In this document: one piece after another, positions 56,762-64,000 of the stretch
Layout: each line of letters starts with the position of its first letter
Position numbering within the stretch: the first letter of the stretch is position 1
DNA from: Streptomyces actinomycinicus
GTDB lineage: Bacteria; Actinomycetota; Actinomycetes; Streptomycetales; Streptomycetaceae
Length of the DNA: 64,000 bases
Assembly (NCBI RefSeq): GCF_016741775.1
Contig: NZ_JAERRK010000022.1
Location: forward strand, 1 to 64,000
Direction: 5' to 3'
Program-made: the position numbers and the translations under genes
The notes under the pieces: model-generated
Seen by the model: only the letters and a program-made list of their open reading frames with translations
Databases searched by the model: none
Told to the model about the DNA's origin: nothing

Positions 56762-57175
56762 ATGGCAGGCACGGGCGGCGCACGGCCCAGCATCTACCCC
56801 TCGCTGCTGTACACGGACGCGAAGGCGGCGATCCGGCAGCTCACGGAGGCCCTCGGCTTCACCGAACTGTCGGTGTACGAGACGGAGGACGGCAAGGTGA
56901 TGCACGCCGAGCTGGTCCAGGGCAACGGCGCGGTCATGATCGGTTCCAAGGGCCGCGGCGGCCGTTTCGACGCGGCGCTGAAGGACGGGGGGCCCGCCGG
57001 GGTGTACGTCGTGGTGGACGACGTGGACGCCCACCACCAGCGGGCCGTGGAGCACGGCGTGGAGATCCTGATGCCCCCGACGGACCAGGACTACGGCTCG
57101 CGGGACTACATGGCCCGGGACGCCGAGGGGAACATCTGGAGTTTCGGTACGTACGCCCCGGAGGTCGGCGTCTGA
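56762..57175 (+). CDS. VOC (glyoxalase/bleomycin-resistance) family protein
   Basis: A 137-residue VOC protein with paired beta-alpha-beta-beta-beta modules. It opens IYPSLLYTDAKAAIRQLTEA and LGFTELSVYETEDGKVMHAE, and the second module is GVYVVVDDVDAHHQRAVEHG and AEGNIWSFGTY. It resembles the PhnB/YdeM-like subgroup (GLOD-type) in which metal-binding residues vary; the substrate is unknown. The ATG at 56762 follows AAGGAG with eight-base spacing. A tandem repeat lies directly upstream. Confidence 0.9.
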   Translation: MAGTGGARPSIYPSLLYTDAKAAIRQLTEALGFTELSVYETEDGKVMHAELVQGNGAVMIGSKGRGGRFDAALKDGGPAGVYVVVDDVDAHHQRAVEHGVEILMPPTDQDYGSRDYMARDAEGNIWSFGTYAPEVGV

Positions 57176-57212
57176 GCCACCCGGTCCCCGCCCCTCCCCC
57201 GGTGTGCGGCGG

Positions 57213-58631
57213 TCATCCCCCGGTGTGCACCTGGAACGCGGCCCGGCGCACGGCCTTGGCCAGAGCCGGGTCGGGGTGGGCGGCGGCGAGCGCGACCAGG
57301 ACCTGCACGGTGCGCGGGTGGCCGACGGCGCGGACCTCGTCGAGCAGCTGGGGGACGGTGGGCTGCACCGCGGCCTCCAGATGCCGGACCAGCATCGGCG
57401 CCTCGCCGTGGTCGGCCACGGCGGCGGCGGTGTCCACCCACAGCCAGGTGGCCTCCTCGCGGGTGAGGGCCTCGTGGGCGTCCTCCGGGTCGACACCGTC
57501 GTGCTCGGCCAGCCACAGCAGGGCGTACGGCCGCAGGGCCGGCTCGTCCAGGACGCCCCGTACGTCGGGCTCGGCGGGGGCGCCGACGACCCGCAGTGCC
57601 TCGAAGGCGAGGCCGCGCAGCAGGGCGTCGTCGCCGCGGGCGGCGCCGATCAGCTCGGTGACGGCGCTGCCGACGGGGCGGGCGGCGAGCCAGGCGCGGT
57701 ACTCGGCGCGGGCCGCGTTGGGACGGAGCTGGGCGCAGCCGCGGAGCATGTCCTCGGCGGACTGCTCGATGTTGCCGGCCGGGCTCTGCGCGGCCACGCA
57801 GATCTGCTCCAGCTTGACCCACACCGCCCAGCTGCCGAGCGGGGTGAGGGTGGCCTGGCCGGTGCCGTAGGTGAGGGCGCCGACGGAGGCGAGGGCCCGC
57901 AACGACCAGTCGAGCAGGGGCGCGAGCTGGGCGTCGGCGGCCGGTACGGGGTCCGCCGGGCCCGGAGATCCGGCGGGCCGGCCGGTGCCGGGCTCGTAGG
58001 AGACCTCGCAGCGTTCGGTGCGCAGTTCGGTCACCCGCTGCTGGAGCAGGTCGAGGAGCTGCTCGACCGGGACGGGCCCGGCGGACAGCTGGAGGAAGGA
58101 GAGCACCTGGGGCATGGCCGAGACGACCTCGGCGACGGCGGCCGGCTCGTGACCGTCGGGCTCGGGGCAGGCGAGCGACCAGGCGTCGAAGAGGGCGACC
58201 CAGCCGCGCAGGACGGCGCTGTCGTCGCGGTTCCAGGCACGCAGACGCCAGCCGGGGCGCGCGCTGTCGCCGTGCACCTCGACCAGTCCGGCGAGGCGGG
58301 CGGTGTCCCAGTCGGCGCGGACCTGAGCGGCACTCAGGCCGAGGTCGGCGGCGGCGCGTTCGGCGGTGGCGTCGGAGAGGGTGGCCTTGCCGTCGGCGGT
58401 GGCGGCGTCACGGCCGGGGCCGAGGGCGGCGTCGGCCCAGCGGGCGACGCGGGCCGCGCCCGCCAGGCCGGTGCGGGCCATTCCGGCCAGCTCGGCGGGG
58501 GCGGGCGTGCCCTCCGGCGGCCGGGGTGAGGGGCGGCGCGGGCGCCGCTGGTTCACAGCTCTGGGGGCGGCGGCCAGGGGTCGCGGTCGGACGAGTCGGA
58601 GCCTGGAGTCGCGCGGGATACGGGACGTCAC
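57213..58631 (-). CDS. Large conserved hypothetical protein
   Basis: A 472-residue soluble, Ala/Leu-rich helical protein. The first 70 residues are basic and probably disordered. The middle (about 75-330) looks winged-helix-like in places (ADLGLSAAQVRADWDTARLA, LASVGALTYGTGQATLTPLG), and the C-terminal 150 residues suggest HEAT-like repeats (LLRGLAFEALRVVGAPAEPD, LRPYALLWLAEHDGVDPEDA). No enzymatic motif is seen, and I do not recognise the family. GTG at 58631 with GGAAG upstream; a GTG at 58679 is an alternative. It is convergent with the VOC gene and transcribed alone. Confidence 0.78.
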   Translation of the reverse strand: MTSRIPRDSRLRLVRPRPLAAAPRAVNQRRPRRPSPRPPEGTPAPAELAGMARTGLAGAARVARWADAALGPGRDAATADGKATLSDATAERAAADLGLSAAQVRADWDTARLAGLVEVHGDSARPGWRLRAWNRDDSAVLRGWVALFDAWSLACPEPDGHEPAAVAEVVSAMPQVLSFLQLSAGPVPVEQLLDLLQQRVTELRTERCEVSYEPGTGRPAGSPGPADPVPAADAQLAPLLDWSLRALASVGALTYGTGQATLTPLGSWAVWVKLEQICVAAQSPAGNIEQSAEDMLRGCAQLRPNAARAEYRAWLAARPVGSAVTELIGAARGDDALLRGLAFEALRVVGAPAEPDVRGVLDEPALRPYALLWLAEHDGVDPEDAHEALTREEATWLWVDTAAAVADHGEAPMLVRHLEAAVQPTVPQLLDEVRAVGHPRTVQVLVALAAAHPDPALAKAVRRAAFQVHTGG

Positions 58632-58802
58632 GGGTGCAGTCTTCCGGTTGACGGTGCGAAATCCCAAACGGAATGTCACGGCGGGCGACGGAGGTGGCCA
58701 ACGCACGGGCTCCGGCACGGCCGGAGAGACATGATCGAGCCAGTGGTACGGCCCGGAGCGGAATGCCCGGCGCCGGTGCCGGACGGCCTCGGCGCCGGGG
58801 CG

Positions 58803-60167
58803 TCACATCAGGGGGGTCAGGAACCGCCGCAGGCGTTCCTCGTACTCCTCGGGGTCCGGGTTCCACATCGCCGCGTGCGGGGCGTGCGGCACGGTGTGGA
58901 GGGCGACGAGGTCGGGCCGGGTGCGGGCGAGCCGGCGGGAGTACTCCCAGGGGGCGACCCGGTCGTCCGGGCCGTGGACGATCAGGGTGGGGACGCGCAG
59001 CCGGGCGGGGTCGGCGGTCTCGGCGGCCCGGTCGGCGTGCAGTCCGGCCCGGCCCTGCGCGGCCCGTACCGCGAGCGGCAGCAGTGGCTGCGGGGTGCGG
59101 CGGGCCCTGGCCAGAGCCCGCAGCGTGGCTTCCCAGCTGAGCACCGGCGAGTCGAGGACGAGCCCCGCGATGCGGTCGCGGACGGCGGAGTGCTCGGCGG
59201 CGCGCAGGGCCATGGTGGCGCCGGTGGACCAGCCGAGGAGGACGACGCGGCGGGCGCCGTAGCGGACGGCGTAGCGGATCGCCGCCTCGACGTCGCGCCA
59301 CTCGGTCTCGCCGAGGTGGTTCAGGCCGTCCGGAGTGCGCGGTGCGCCGAGGTCGCCGCGGTAGGCGAGGGCGAGGACCGGCAGGCGGCGGCCGTGCAGG
59401 AAGCCCATGACGTTCAGGGCGTGCTCCCGGGTGGTGCCGAGTCCGTGCACGGCGATCACCCAGGTGTCCCGGTCGCCGGGCACGAACCAGGCGGGCAGGG
59501 CGCCGAGTTCGCCGGGCACGTCCACGTCGGCGTGGTCCAGGCCCAGGGCGGTGCCGGGGTTGCCGACGTACAGGTTGGGGGTGAGCCACACCGAGTCGCC
59601 GGCGGTGAGGGTGCCGTGGGTGATGCGTTCGAGGCGGCGGACGACGGTGTCGGCGGTGTGCTCGGCCGTGGTCAGGACGGGGCCGACGACCGCGTGGGAG
59701 CCGTCTCCGGCGAGGCCGTAGGTGCCGGGGCGCAGGGCGGCCAGGTCGCGGGTGAGCGCGATCCGGCCGGTGGCAGTGCCGTGCACGGTGAGCCGGGGTT
59801 CGGTCGGCAGCGGACGGCCCGCGGGGGCCTTCAGCGCGGCGTCGCTGGCCATCCGGCCGGCGGCCACGGAAGCCGTACCGGCGGCCAGGACGGCGGCGAG
59901 GGCGGCGGCGGTCGCCTTGGCGGTACGCACGGCTCCAGTGTCGTGCGGGTCCCGTCCCCCGGCCAGCGGAACGGCCGACCGGCCTGGCACCGCCGGCCGG
60001 GTGCGCCGTGGCCGCGCGCCGTCGCGGCGGAGGATGAAGGCGGCCGCGGCGGCGAGGGAGCGGCGGGCCGGGGTGAGGGGGGTCGGTGGCGGGTCGGGGG
60101 GCGGGCTGAGGGTGGGGGTCGGGGCAAGGGCGGGGACGAGGGAGCGGAACGTTGCGCTGCCGTGCAC
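58803..60167 (-). CDS. Alpha/beta hydrolase, membrane-anchored or secreted
   Basis: A 454-residue protein whose C-terminal 280 residues are an alpha/beta hydrolase. The oxyanion region is VIAVHGLGTTREHALNVMGF, the nucleophile elbow GWSTGA, the acid IVHGPDDRVAP, and the histidine VPHAPHAAM. A hydrophobic segment (AAALAAVLAAGTASVAAG) lies about residue 85. The GTG at 60167 has GGAGG at perfect spacing inside the stop of the aldolase gene, so it was used; it adds an 80-residue Pro/Arg-rich N-terminus. If translation starts instead at GTG 59930, the hydrophobic segment becomes a signal peptide. Substrate unknown. Confidence 0.85.
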   Translation of the reverse strand: MHGSATFRSLVPALAPTPTLSPPPDPPPTPLTPARRSLAAAAAFILRRDGARPRRTRPAVPGRSAVPLAGGRDPHDTGAVRTAKATAAALAAVLAAGTASVAAGRMASDAALKAPAGRPLPTEPRLTVHGTATGRIALTRDLAALRPGTYGLAGDGSHAVVGPVLTTAEHTADTVVRRLERITHGTLTAGDSVWLTPNLYVGNPGTALGLDHADVDVPGELGALPAWFVPGDRDTWVIAVHGLGTTREHALNVMGFLHGRRLPVLALAYRGDLGAPRTPDGLNHLGETEWRDVEAAIRYAVRYGARRVVLLGWSTGATMALRAAEHSAVRDRIAGLVLDSPVLSWEATLRALARARRTPQPLLPLAVRAAQGRAGLHADRAAETADPARLRVPTLIVHGPDDRVAPWEYSRRLARTRPDLVALHTVPHAPHAAMWNPDPEEYEERLRRFLTPLM

Positions 60168-60171
60168 GGGG

Positions 60172-60849
60172 TCACCTCCGTTGGCCGTACCCCTTCAAGC
60201 GTTCCCCGGCCTCGGCAAGTTGTGCCTCCGTCAGCAGTGACGGCGTCAGCCCCGGCACCGAGGACGCCGTCAGCCACAGGCGGCACATCCACTCCAACTG
60301 GGCGGTGCGGTCGTAGGCCTGGTCGAGCGTGGCGCCGTAGGTGATCGTGCCGTGGTTCTGCAGCAGGCAGCCGGAACGGCCCGCGAGGGCACCGAGCATG
60401 TTCTCGGCCAGTTCGTCGGTGCCGTAGGTGGCGTAGGGGGCGACCCGGACGGGTCCGCCGAGTGCGCCGGTCATGTAGTGGACGGCCGGGAGTTCGGGCA
60501 CGAGCGTGGAGACCGCGGTCGCGTGCACGGCGTGGGTGTGGACGACGGCTCGCGCGTCGGTCGTGCGGTAGACGGCCAGGTGCATCGGCAGCTCGCTGGT
60601 CGGCACCGGCGTGCCGAGCACCTGGCGGCCGGTGAGGTCGACACCGGTGATGTCGCCGGGGGTGAGCCGGTCGTAGGGGACGCCGGAGGGGGTGACGAGC
60701 ACGACGTCGCCGATGCGCGCCGAGACGTTGCCCGAGGTGCCGACCACTAGACCGTCGGCGACGGTCCGGCGCGCCGTCGCGACCACCTCCGTCCAGAGGC
60801 GTGCCTCGTCCGGGTGTGTCTCTTCCGCGCTCCGCCGCAGTTCAGCCAT
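60172..60849 (-). CDS. Class II aldolase/adducin family protein
   Basis: A 225-residue class II aldolase of the L-fuculose-phosphate aldolase type, zinc-dependent enzymes cleaving sugar phosphates or acting as epimerases. Motifs are GLVVGTSGNVSARIGD (phosphate and start), TPVPTSELPMHLAVYR (Glu general base), ARAVVHTHAVHATAVS (zinc His pair) and LLQNHGTITYG (third His). The substrate is not predictable; methylthioribulose-phosphate dehydratase-like function is an alternative. ATG at 60849. The alpha/beta hydrolase gene begins right after its stop, using the shared GGAGG. Confidence 0.9.
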   Translation of the reverse strand: MAELRRSAEETHPDEARLWTEVVATARRTVADGLVVGTSGNVSARIGDVVLVTPSGVPYDRLTPGDITGVDLTGRQVLGTPVPTSELPMHLAVYRTTDARAVVHTHAVHATAVSTLVPELPAVHYMTGALGGPVRVAPYATYGTDELAENMLGALAGRSGCLLQNHGTITYGATLDQAYDRTAQLEWMCRLWLTASSVPGLTPSLLTEAQLAEAGERLKGYGQRR

Positions 60850-61060
60850 GCGGCGATCCTGCCAGCCCGCCCTGCGGAAGGCGGGCGGTCCGATCGCTTC
60901 CGGTCAGGAGCCGTACCTCCGAACGGGCTGATCTCGCCGTGAAACGCCCGGGAGCGGTACGGACTCGGTCATCGGCAGGTCTTCAATGATCTCTCTTGCC
61001 CACTGGACGATCGCTGCCGCCCGTGAGGTCCGGGTCGTCGTCCGCCACCCCGGGAGACGC

Positions 61061-61912
61061 ATGGTCCGCAGGAACACCCTCGCCCGTCGCCGCGCCGGTG
61101 TCCTCGCGGCAGCAACGGCCGCCCTCGCCCTGGCGGGCACCGCACCGGCGACGGCCGGTTACCCGCAGACGCAGGCGCAGAAGCTGTCGCGGGCAGAGCC
61201 GCAGGCGCAGCCAGGGGTGCCCGGCGGTGCGGCGGAGGCGGGCGGCGCGCCGCGGCCCGGTCGGGCGCTGCGGGCCCTGCCCAAGGGGCACGACGTGTCG
61301 TCGCACCAGGAGGACGTCGACTGGTCGGCCGCCCGGGCGACGGGTGCGCGGTTCGTCTACATCAAGGCGACCGAGTCCACCGACTACCGCAACCCCTACT
61401 TCTCCGAGCAGTACGCCGACGCGCGCAAGGCCCGCCTGTTCCGGGGCGCGTACCACTTCGCCCTGCCGGACCGGTCCGGCGGCGCGCGCCAGGCCGCGTA
61501 CTTCCTGCGGCACGGCGGCGACCGGCGGGCGGACGGCTGGACGCTGCCGCCCGCGCTCGACATCGAGTACAACCCGTACAGCGACGAGCACCGGTGCTAC
61601 GGGCTGAGCAGGTCGCGGATGGTCCGCTGGATCCGGTCGTTCAGCGATGAGATCAAGCGGGAGACCGGCCGCCGGCCGGTGATCTACACCACCTCCCAGT
61701 GGTGGAAGCAGTGCACCGGAGACAGCCGTGCCTTCTCCTCGTCCCACGCCCTGTGGATCGCCCGCCACGGCACCTCGCGGCCGGGGTCGCTGCCGGGCGG
61801 CTGGCGGTACTGGACGTTCTGGCAGTACCGCACCGAGGGCGCGCTGCCGGGTGACCAGAATCTCTTCAACGGCTCCGTGGGCCGGCTGCGGGCCCTCGCG
61901 CGCGGCCACTAG
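61061..61912 (+). CDS. Secreted GH25 lysozyme (muramidase)
   Basis: A 283-residue exported peptidoglycan hydrolase. It has an arginine-rich signal peptide (MVRRNTLARRRAGVLAAATA, then ALALAGTAPATAG) that could use the Tat route, a linker of about 45 residues, and a GH25 domain. The catalytic acid residues are in HDVSSHQEDVDWSAA and PALDIEYNPY. Also seen are VYIKATESTDYRNPYFSEQY and the C-terminal WRYWTFWQYRTEGALPGDQN. Cysteines in HRCYGLS and KQCTGDS may pair. The ATG at 61061 follows GGGAG; a longer frame from 60986 was rejected. Confidence 0.92.
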   Translation: MVRRNTLARRRAGVLAAATAALALAGTAPATAGYPQTQAQKLSRAEPQAQPGVPGGAAEAGGAPRPGRALRALPKGHDVSSHQEDVDWSAARATGARFVYIKATESTDYRNPYFSEQYADARKARLFRGAYHFALPDRSGGARQAAYFLRHGGDRRADGWTLPPALDIEYNPYSDEHRCYGLSRSRMVRWIRSFSDEIKRETGRRPVIYTTSQWWKQCTGDSRAFSSSHALWIARHGTSRPGSLPGGWRYWTFWQYRTEGALPGDQNLFNGSVGRLRALARGH

Positions 61913-61986
61913 CCAAGGGGCGTCTGGGCCGCCGCAGGGAAGCGGAAGGTCAAACCTTGGTCAGGGACACCTCGACGCCCGCCCCA

Positions 61987-62024
61987 GTTCATCTTCCGTT
62001 CACCCAGGTTGCCTACGTTCATCC
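61987..62024 (+). promoter_or_regulatory. PHO box (PhoP direct repeats) upstream of the Pit gene
   Basis: GTTCATCTTCC (61987) and GTTCACCCAGG (61998) are consecutive 11-base direct repeats of the Streptomyces PhoP type. A weaker unit begins at 62009 (GTTGCCT), and an additional GTTCATCC lies at 62017. The site is 32-70 bases upstream of the Pit ATG, so the PhoR-PhoP system probably controls this transporter. Confidence 0.7.
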
Positions 62025-62055
62025 AGCCAATGACCTCGAACGATTGCCTGGGTAA

Positions 62056-63303
62056 ATGGAAAGCTTCTCGCTGATCCTCGCGATAGTGGTGGTAACCGCT
62101 CTCGCGTTCGATTTCACGAACGGTTTCCACGACACCGCCAACGCGATGGCCACCACCATCTCCACAGGCGCCCTGAAGCCCAAGATCGCGGTGGCCATGT
62201 CCGCCGTCCTCAATCTTGTGGGCGCCTTCCTCTCCGTGGAGGTCGCCAACACGATCTCCAAGGGTCTCGTCGACGAGACCGGCATCCGTCCCGAGGTCAT
62301 CTTCGCCGCCCTGGTCGGCGCGATCCTCTGGAACCTGCTGACCTGGCTGGTCGGCCTCCCCTCCAGTTCCTCGCACGCGCTGATGGGCGGCCTGGTCGGC
62401 GCCACCGTCGCCTCCGCCGGTTTCGGCGCCGTCCACGGTGACGTCCTGGTCACCAAGGTGCTGCTCCCCGCGGTCGCCGCGCCGGTCGTGGCGGGCCTCG
62501 CCTCGCTCCTGGCCACCCGGTTCTCGTACGGCATCGGCGACACCGCCGACGGCGAGGCCACCCGCAAGGGTTACCGCGCCGGCCAGATCGCCTCCGCCGG
62601 CCTGGTCTCCCTGGCCCACGGCACGAACGACGCCCAGAAGACGATGGGCATCATCACCCTGGCGCTGATCGCGGGCGGTGCGATCGCCCCCGGCTCGAAC
62701 CCTCCCACCTGGGTGATCCTCTCGGCGGGCCTGGCCATCGCGCTCGGCACCTACATCGGCGGCTGGCGCATCATCCGCACCATGGGCAAGGGCCTGACCG
62801 ACCTCGAGCCGCGCCAGGGCTTCGCCGCCCAGACCAGTGCCGCGACCGCCATCCTGGCCTCCTCGCACCTCGGCTTCTCCCTCTCCACCACGCACGTCGT
62901 CTCCGGCTCCGTGATGGGTGCGGGTCTCGGCCGCAAGGGCGGTGTGGTCCGCTGGTCCACCGCGACCCGGATGTTCGCCGCCTGGGCGCTCACCCTCCCG
63001 GCCGCCGCGCTGGTCGGCGCGGGCGCCGAGGCCGTCACCGACCTGGGTGACTGGGGTACCGCCGCCGTCGCCGTCTTCCTGGTCGCCGCCAGCGCGGGGA
63101 TCTGGAAGCTCTCCCGCCGCGAGGTCGTGGACCACACCAACGTGGTCGAGGAGACCGGCGAGCCGGCCGGCGTGGTCACCACCGCCATCGCCGCCGTCAC
63201 CCCGCCGCCCGCGGGCACGGTCGCCGAGAACCTGACGGCCACGATCCCCGCCCCGGCCGCCACCGAGCCCGCTCCCGCCGCCCCTCCGGCCGCCACGGTC
63301 TGA
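62056..63303 (+). CDS. pitH2: Low-affinity inorganic phosphate transporter (Pit family)
   Basis: A 415-residue phosphate permease with about ten helices. The two PiT signatures are present as FDFTNGFHDTANAMATTIST near the N-terminus and SLAHGTNDAQKTMGIITLAL near residue 195. The tail of about 60 residues is Pro/Ala-rich. It moves phosphate with a divalent cation by proton or sodium symport. A PHO box lies just upstream. In S. coelicolor pitH2 (SCO1845) has the same regulatory setting, which I recall rather than verified. The ATG at 62056 has a weak ribosome binding site (GGGTAA). A small membrane protein follows. Confidence 0.93.
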   Translation: MESFSLILAIVVVTALAFDFTNGFHDTANAMATTISTGALKPKIAVAMSAVLNLVGAFLSVEVANTISKGLVDETGIRPEVIFAALVGAILWNLLTWLVGLPSSSSHALMGGLVGATVASAGFGAVHGDVLVTKVLLPAVAAPVVAGLASLLATRFSYGIGDTADGEATRKGYRAGQIASAGLVSLAHGTNDAQKTMGIITLALIAGGAIAPGSNPPTWVILSAGLAIALGTYIGGWRIIRTMGKGLTDLEPRQGFAAQTSAATAILASSHLGFSLSTTHVVSGSVMGAGLGRKGGVVRWSTATRMFAAWALTLPAAALVGAGAEAVTDLGDWGTAAVAVFLVAASAGIWKLSRREVVDHTNVVEETGEPAGVVTTAIAAVTPPPAGTVAENLTATIPAPAATEPAPAAPPAATV

Positions 63304-63337
63304 CCCCGCGCACACGGTTACTGAAGGAAGCATCCCC

Positions 63338-63565
63338 ATGAAGATCGACTGGGCGGCCCTCGGCTCCGTCTTCGGCGTCAGCCTCGCGTTCACGGTGGGC
63401 CTGGTGGCCCTGTTCACCCTCGGCGTCAACGGCCTGTCGCGCCGCGAGAAGGCCGCGGCCCAGGGCGGCTCCGCCACGCTGGCCGTGACCGGTGCGTACG
63501 TCTGCTTCGCCGCCTGCGCGGCGGCGGTGGCGTACGGGATCTACCTGATCGTCGCCAAGCCCTGA
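63338..63565 (+). CDS. Small two-helix membrane protein, hypothetical
   Basis: A 75-residue protein with two transmembrane helices (FGVSLAFTVGLVALFTLGV and AYVCFAACAAAVAYGIYLIV) joined by a basic loop (GLSRREKAAAQGGSA). The ATG at 63338 has GAAGGAAG nine bases upstream. It is encoded 34 bases after the phosphate transporter gene and is very likely cotranscribed with it. This pairing of a Pit permease and a tiny membrane protein is common in Streptomyces from memory, and an accessory role is inferred. No enzymatic motifs. Confidence 0.8.
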   Translation: MKIDWAALGSVFGVSLAFTVGLVALFTLGVNGLSRREKAAAQGGSATLAVTGAYVCFAACAAAVAYGIYLIVAKP

Positions 63566-63774
63566 CGGCTTGACGCTCACGAGAATCGACGGCCCGGCGC
63601 TCGCCGGGTCCTGACGGTCCGAGACCGTACTGTCGGCCCTGCCGGGCCCCGCTTCAGCGGGCGCGGCGGGGCCGACGCATGTCCGGGCCGTGAACGCCGG
63701 CCCCCGCCTGGGTGATTCACCGCATTCCGGCCGTCCGGTGCCGTCCGGCATACCGGTGATGTGGGGCTCAGCAC
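63566..63774. other. Intergenic stretch upstream of the riboswitch
   Basis: No gene is seen. Small hairpins occur at 63593-63608 (CCCGGCG / CGCCGGG) and 63614-63628 (ACGGTC-CGA-GACCGT), which may terminate the phosphate operon. The promoter for the riboswitch-controlled transcript should lie near 63700-63770. Confidence 0.45.
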
Positions 63775-63955
63775 AGTCGGGCGTCCCAGGTCAAAGGCAA
63801 GTTGACGGCCGTTCCGGGGGCGTGGTGGACTGCCCAGGCCATGTACGGCGGCAGAAGAGGAAGCCGGTGCGAATCCGGCGCGGTCCCGCCACTGTCACCG
63901 GGGAAGAATCCCCGGGAGCCAGGAACTCTCGCCGCCGGATCTCGTCGTACCAGGG
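63775..63955 (+). promoter_or_regulatory. Adenosylcobalamin riboswitch
   Basis: The leader contains the conserved core of the cobalamin riboswitch: GAGGAAGCCGGTGCGAATCC (63857-63876), then GGCGCGGTCCCGCCACTGTC (63877-63896) and the B12 box with GGGAGCCAGGAAC (63914-63926). Cobalamin binding represses downstream expression by blocking the ribosome binding site or terminating transcription. The start codon of the next gene is about 30 bases further. Boundaries are approximate. Confidence 0.93.
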
Positions 63956-63987
63956 CGCGGACACCCTGAGTGAGGACACGTATCGCC

Positions 63988-64000
63988 ATGCTCGGCTGCC
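63988..64000 (+). CDS. Start of a riboswitch-controlled gene, cut by the window end
   Basis: An ATG at 63988 begins MLGC and runs off the window. GAGGA is 12 bases upstream. An in-frame GTG at 63970 is an alternative start. Because a cobalamin riboswitch precedes it, the gene is likely involved in cobalamin synthesis, cobalt or corrinoid transport, or a cobalamin-independent replacement enzyme. The four codons do not allow a closer call. Confidence 0.55.

Overview
The window is a high-GC, gene-dense stretch of an actinomycete chromosome, almost certainly a Streptomyces. The evidence is the codon use (third positions nearly all G or C), a short chaplin of the ChpE type, a streptophobe-type membrane protein, the small nucleoid protein Gbn, and frequent GTG or TTG starts. 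From memory the gene order closely follows the Streptomyces coelicolor core region around SCO1792-SCO1847; that synteny was not checked here. No rRNA, tRNA, insertion sequence, prophage or CRISPR array was recognised. The only foreign-looking DNA is the first ~160 bases, which has lower GC.

Layout. 0.2-6.5 kb: DNA-3-methyladenine glycosylase, Spo0M-like protein, PEBP-family protein, HNH nuclease, SPFH/NfeD membrane pair, a lone ABC ATPase and an unknown gene. 6.6-11 kb: chaplin, a GAF-histidine kinase/response regulator pair, and an SDR translationally coupled to a QueA homologue. 11-19 kb: secreted lytic transglycosylase with a long leader, an FHA-ABC exporter of the Rv1747 type, streptophobe protein, SerB and a SixA-like phosphatase. 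19-24 kb: two small membrane proteins (one only 39 aa), a CynX-type MFS transporter divergent from a GntR regulator, and the fatty-acid genes fabG-fabI. 24-35 kb: TldD/TldE pair, TyrRS, several small proteins, MoaA, a DUF485 plus solute:sodium symporter operon, and a secreted subtilase.

35-44 kb is the most accessory-looking part. It holds a CoA-transferase behind a 43-bp near-perfect palindrome, a zinc alcohol dehydrogenase, a VIT1-type transporter, and a four-gene minus-strand operon (acetoacetate-decarboxylase-like, SDR, two amidohydrolase-2 proteins). That operon is divergent from a TetR regulator, with a perfect inverted repeat between them. 44-49 kb: an 868-residue protein with a RING finger and a TerD-like segment, a DEDDh exonuclease-BRCT fusion, a small zinc-finger protein and SURF1. 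49-64 kb: GH15 hydrolase, an SDR lacking the usual Tyr-Lys pair, crotonase, gbn with ten upstream GATC sites, an ABC-F ATPase, a PQQ-like propeller protein, a VOC protein, an alpha/beta hydrolase, a class II aldolase, GH25 lysozyme, a Pit phosphate transporter behind a PHO box, and an adenosylcobalamin riboswitch leading into a gene cut off by the window end.

Two features run through the whole window. Convergent gene pairs are commonly separated by strong GC-rich hairpins. Several genes are also followed immediately after their stop codons by minisatellites with 10-40 base units, some of which include the stop codon itself. The latter pattern is not explained by the annotated genes.
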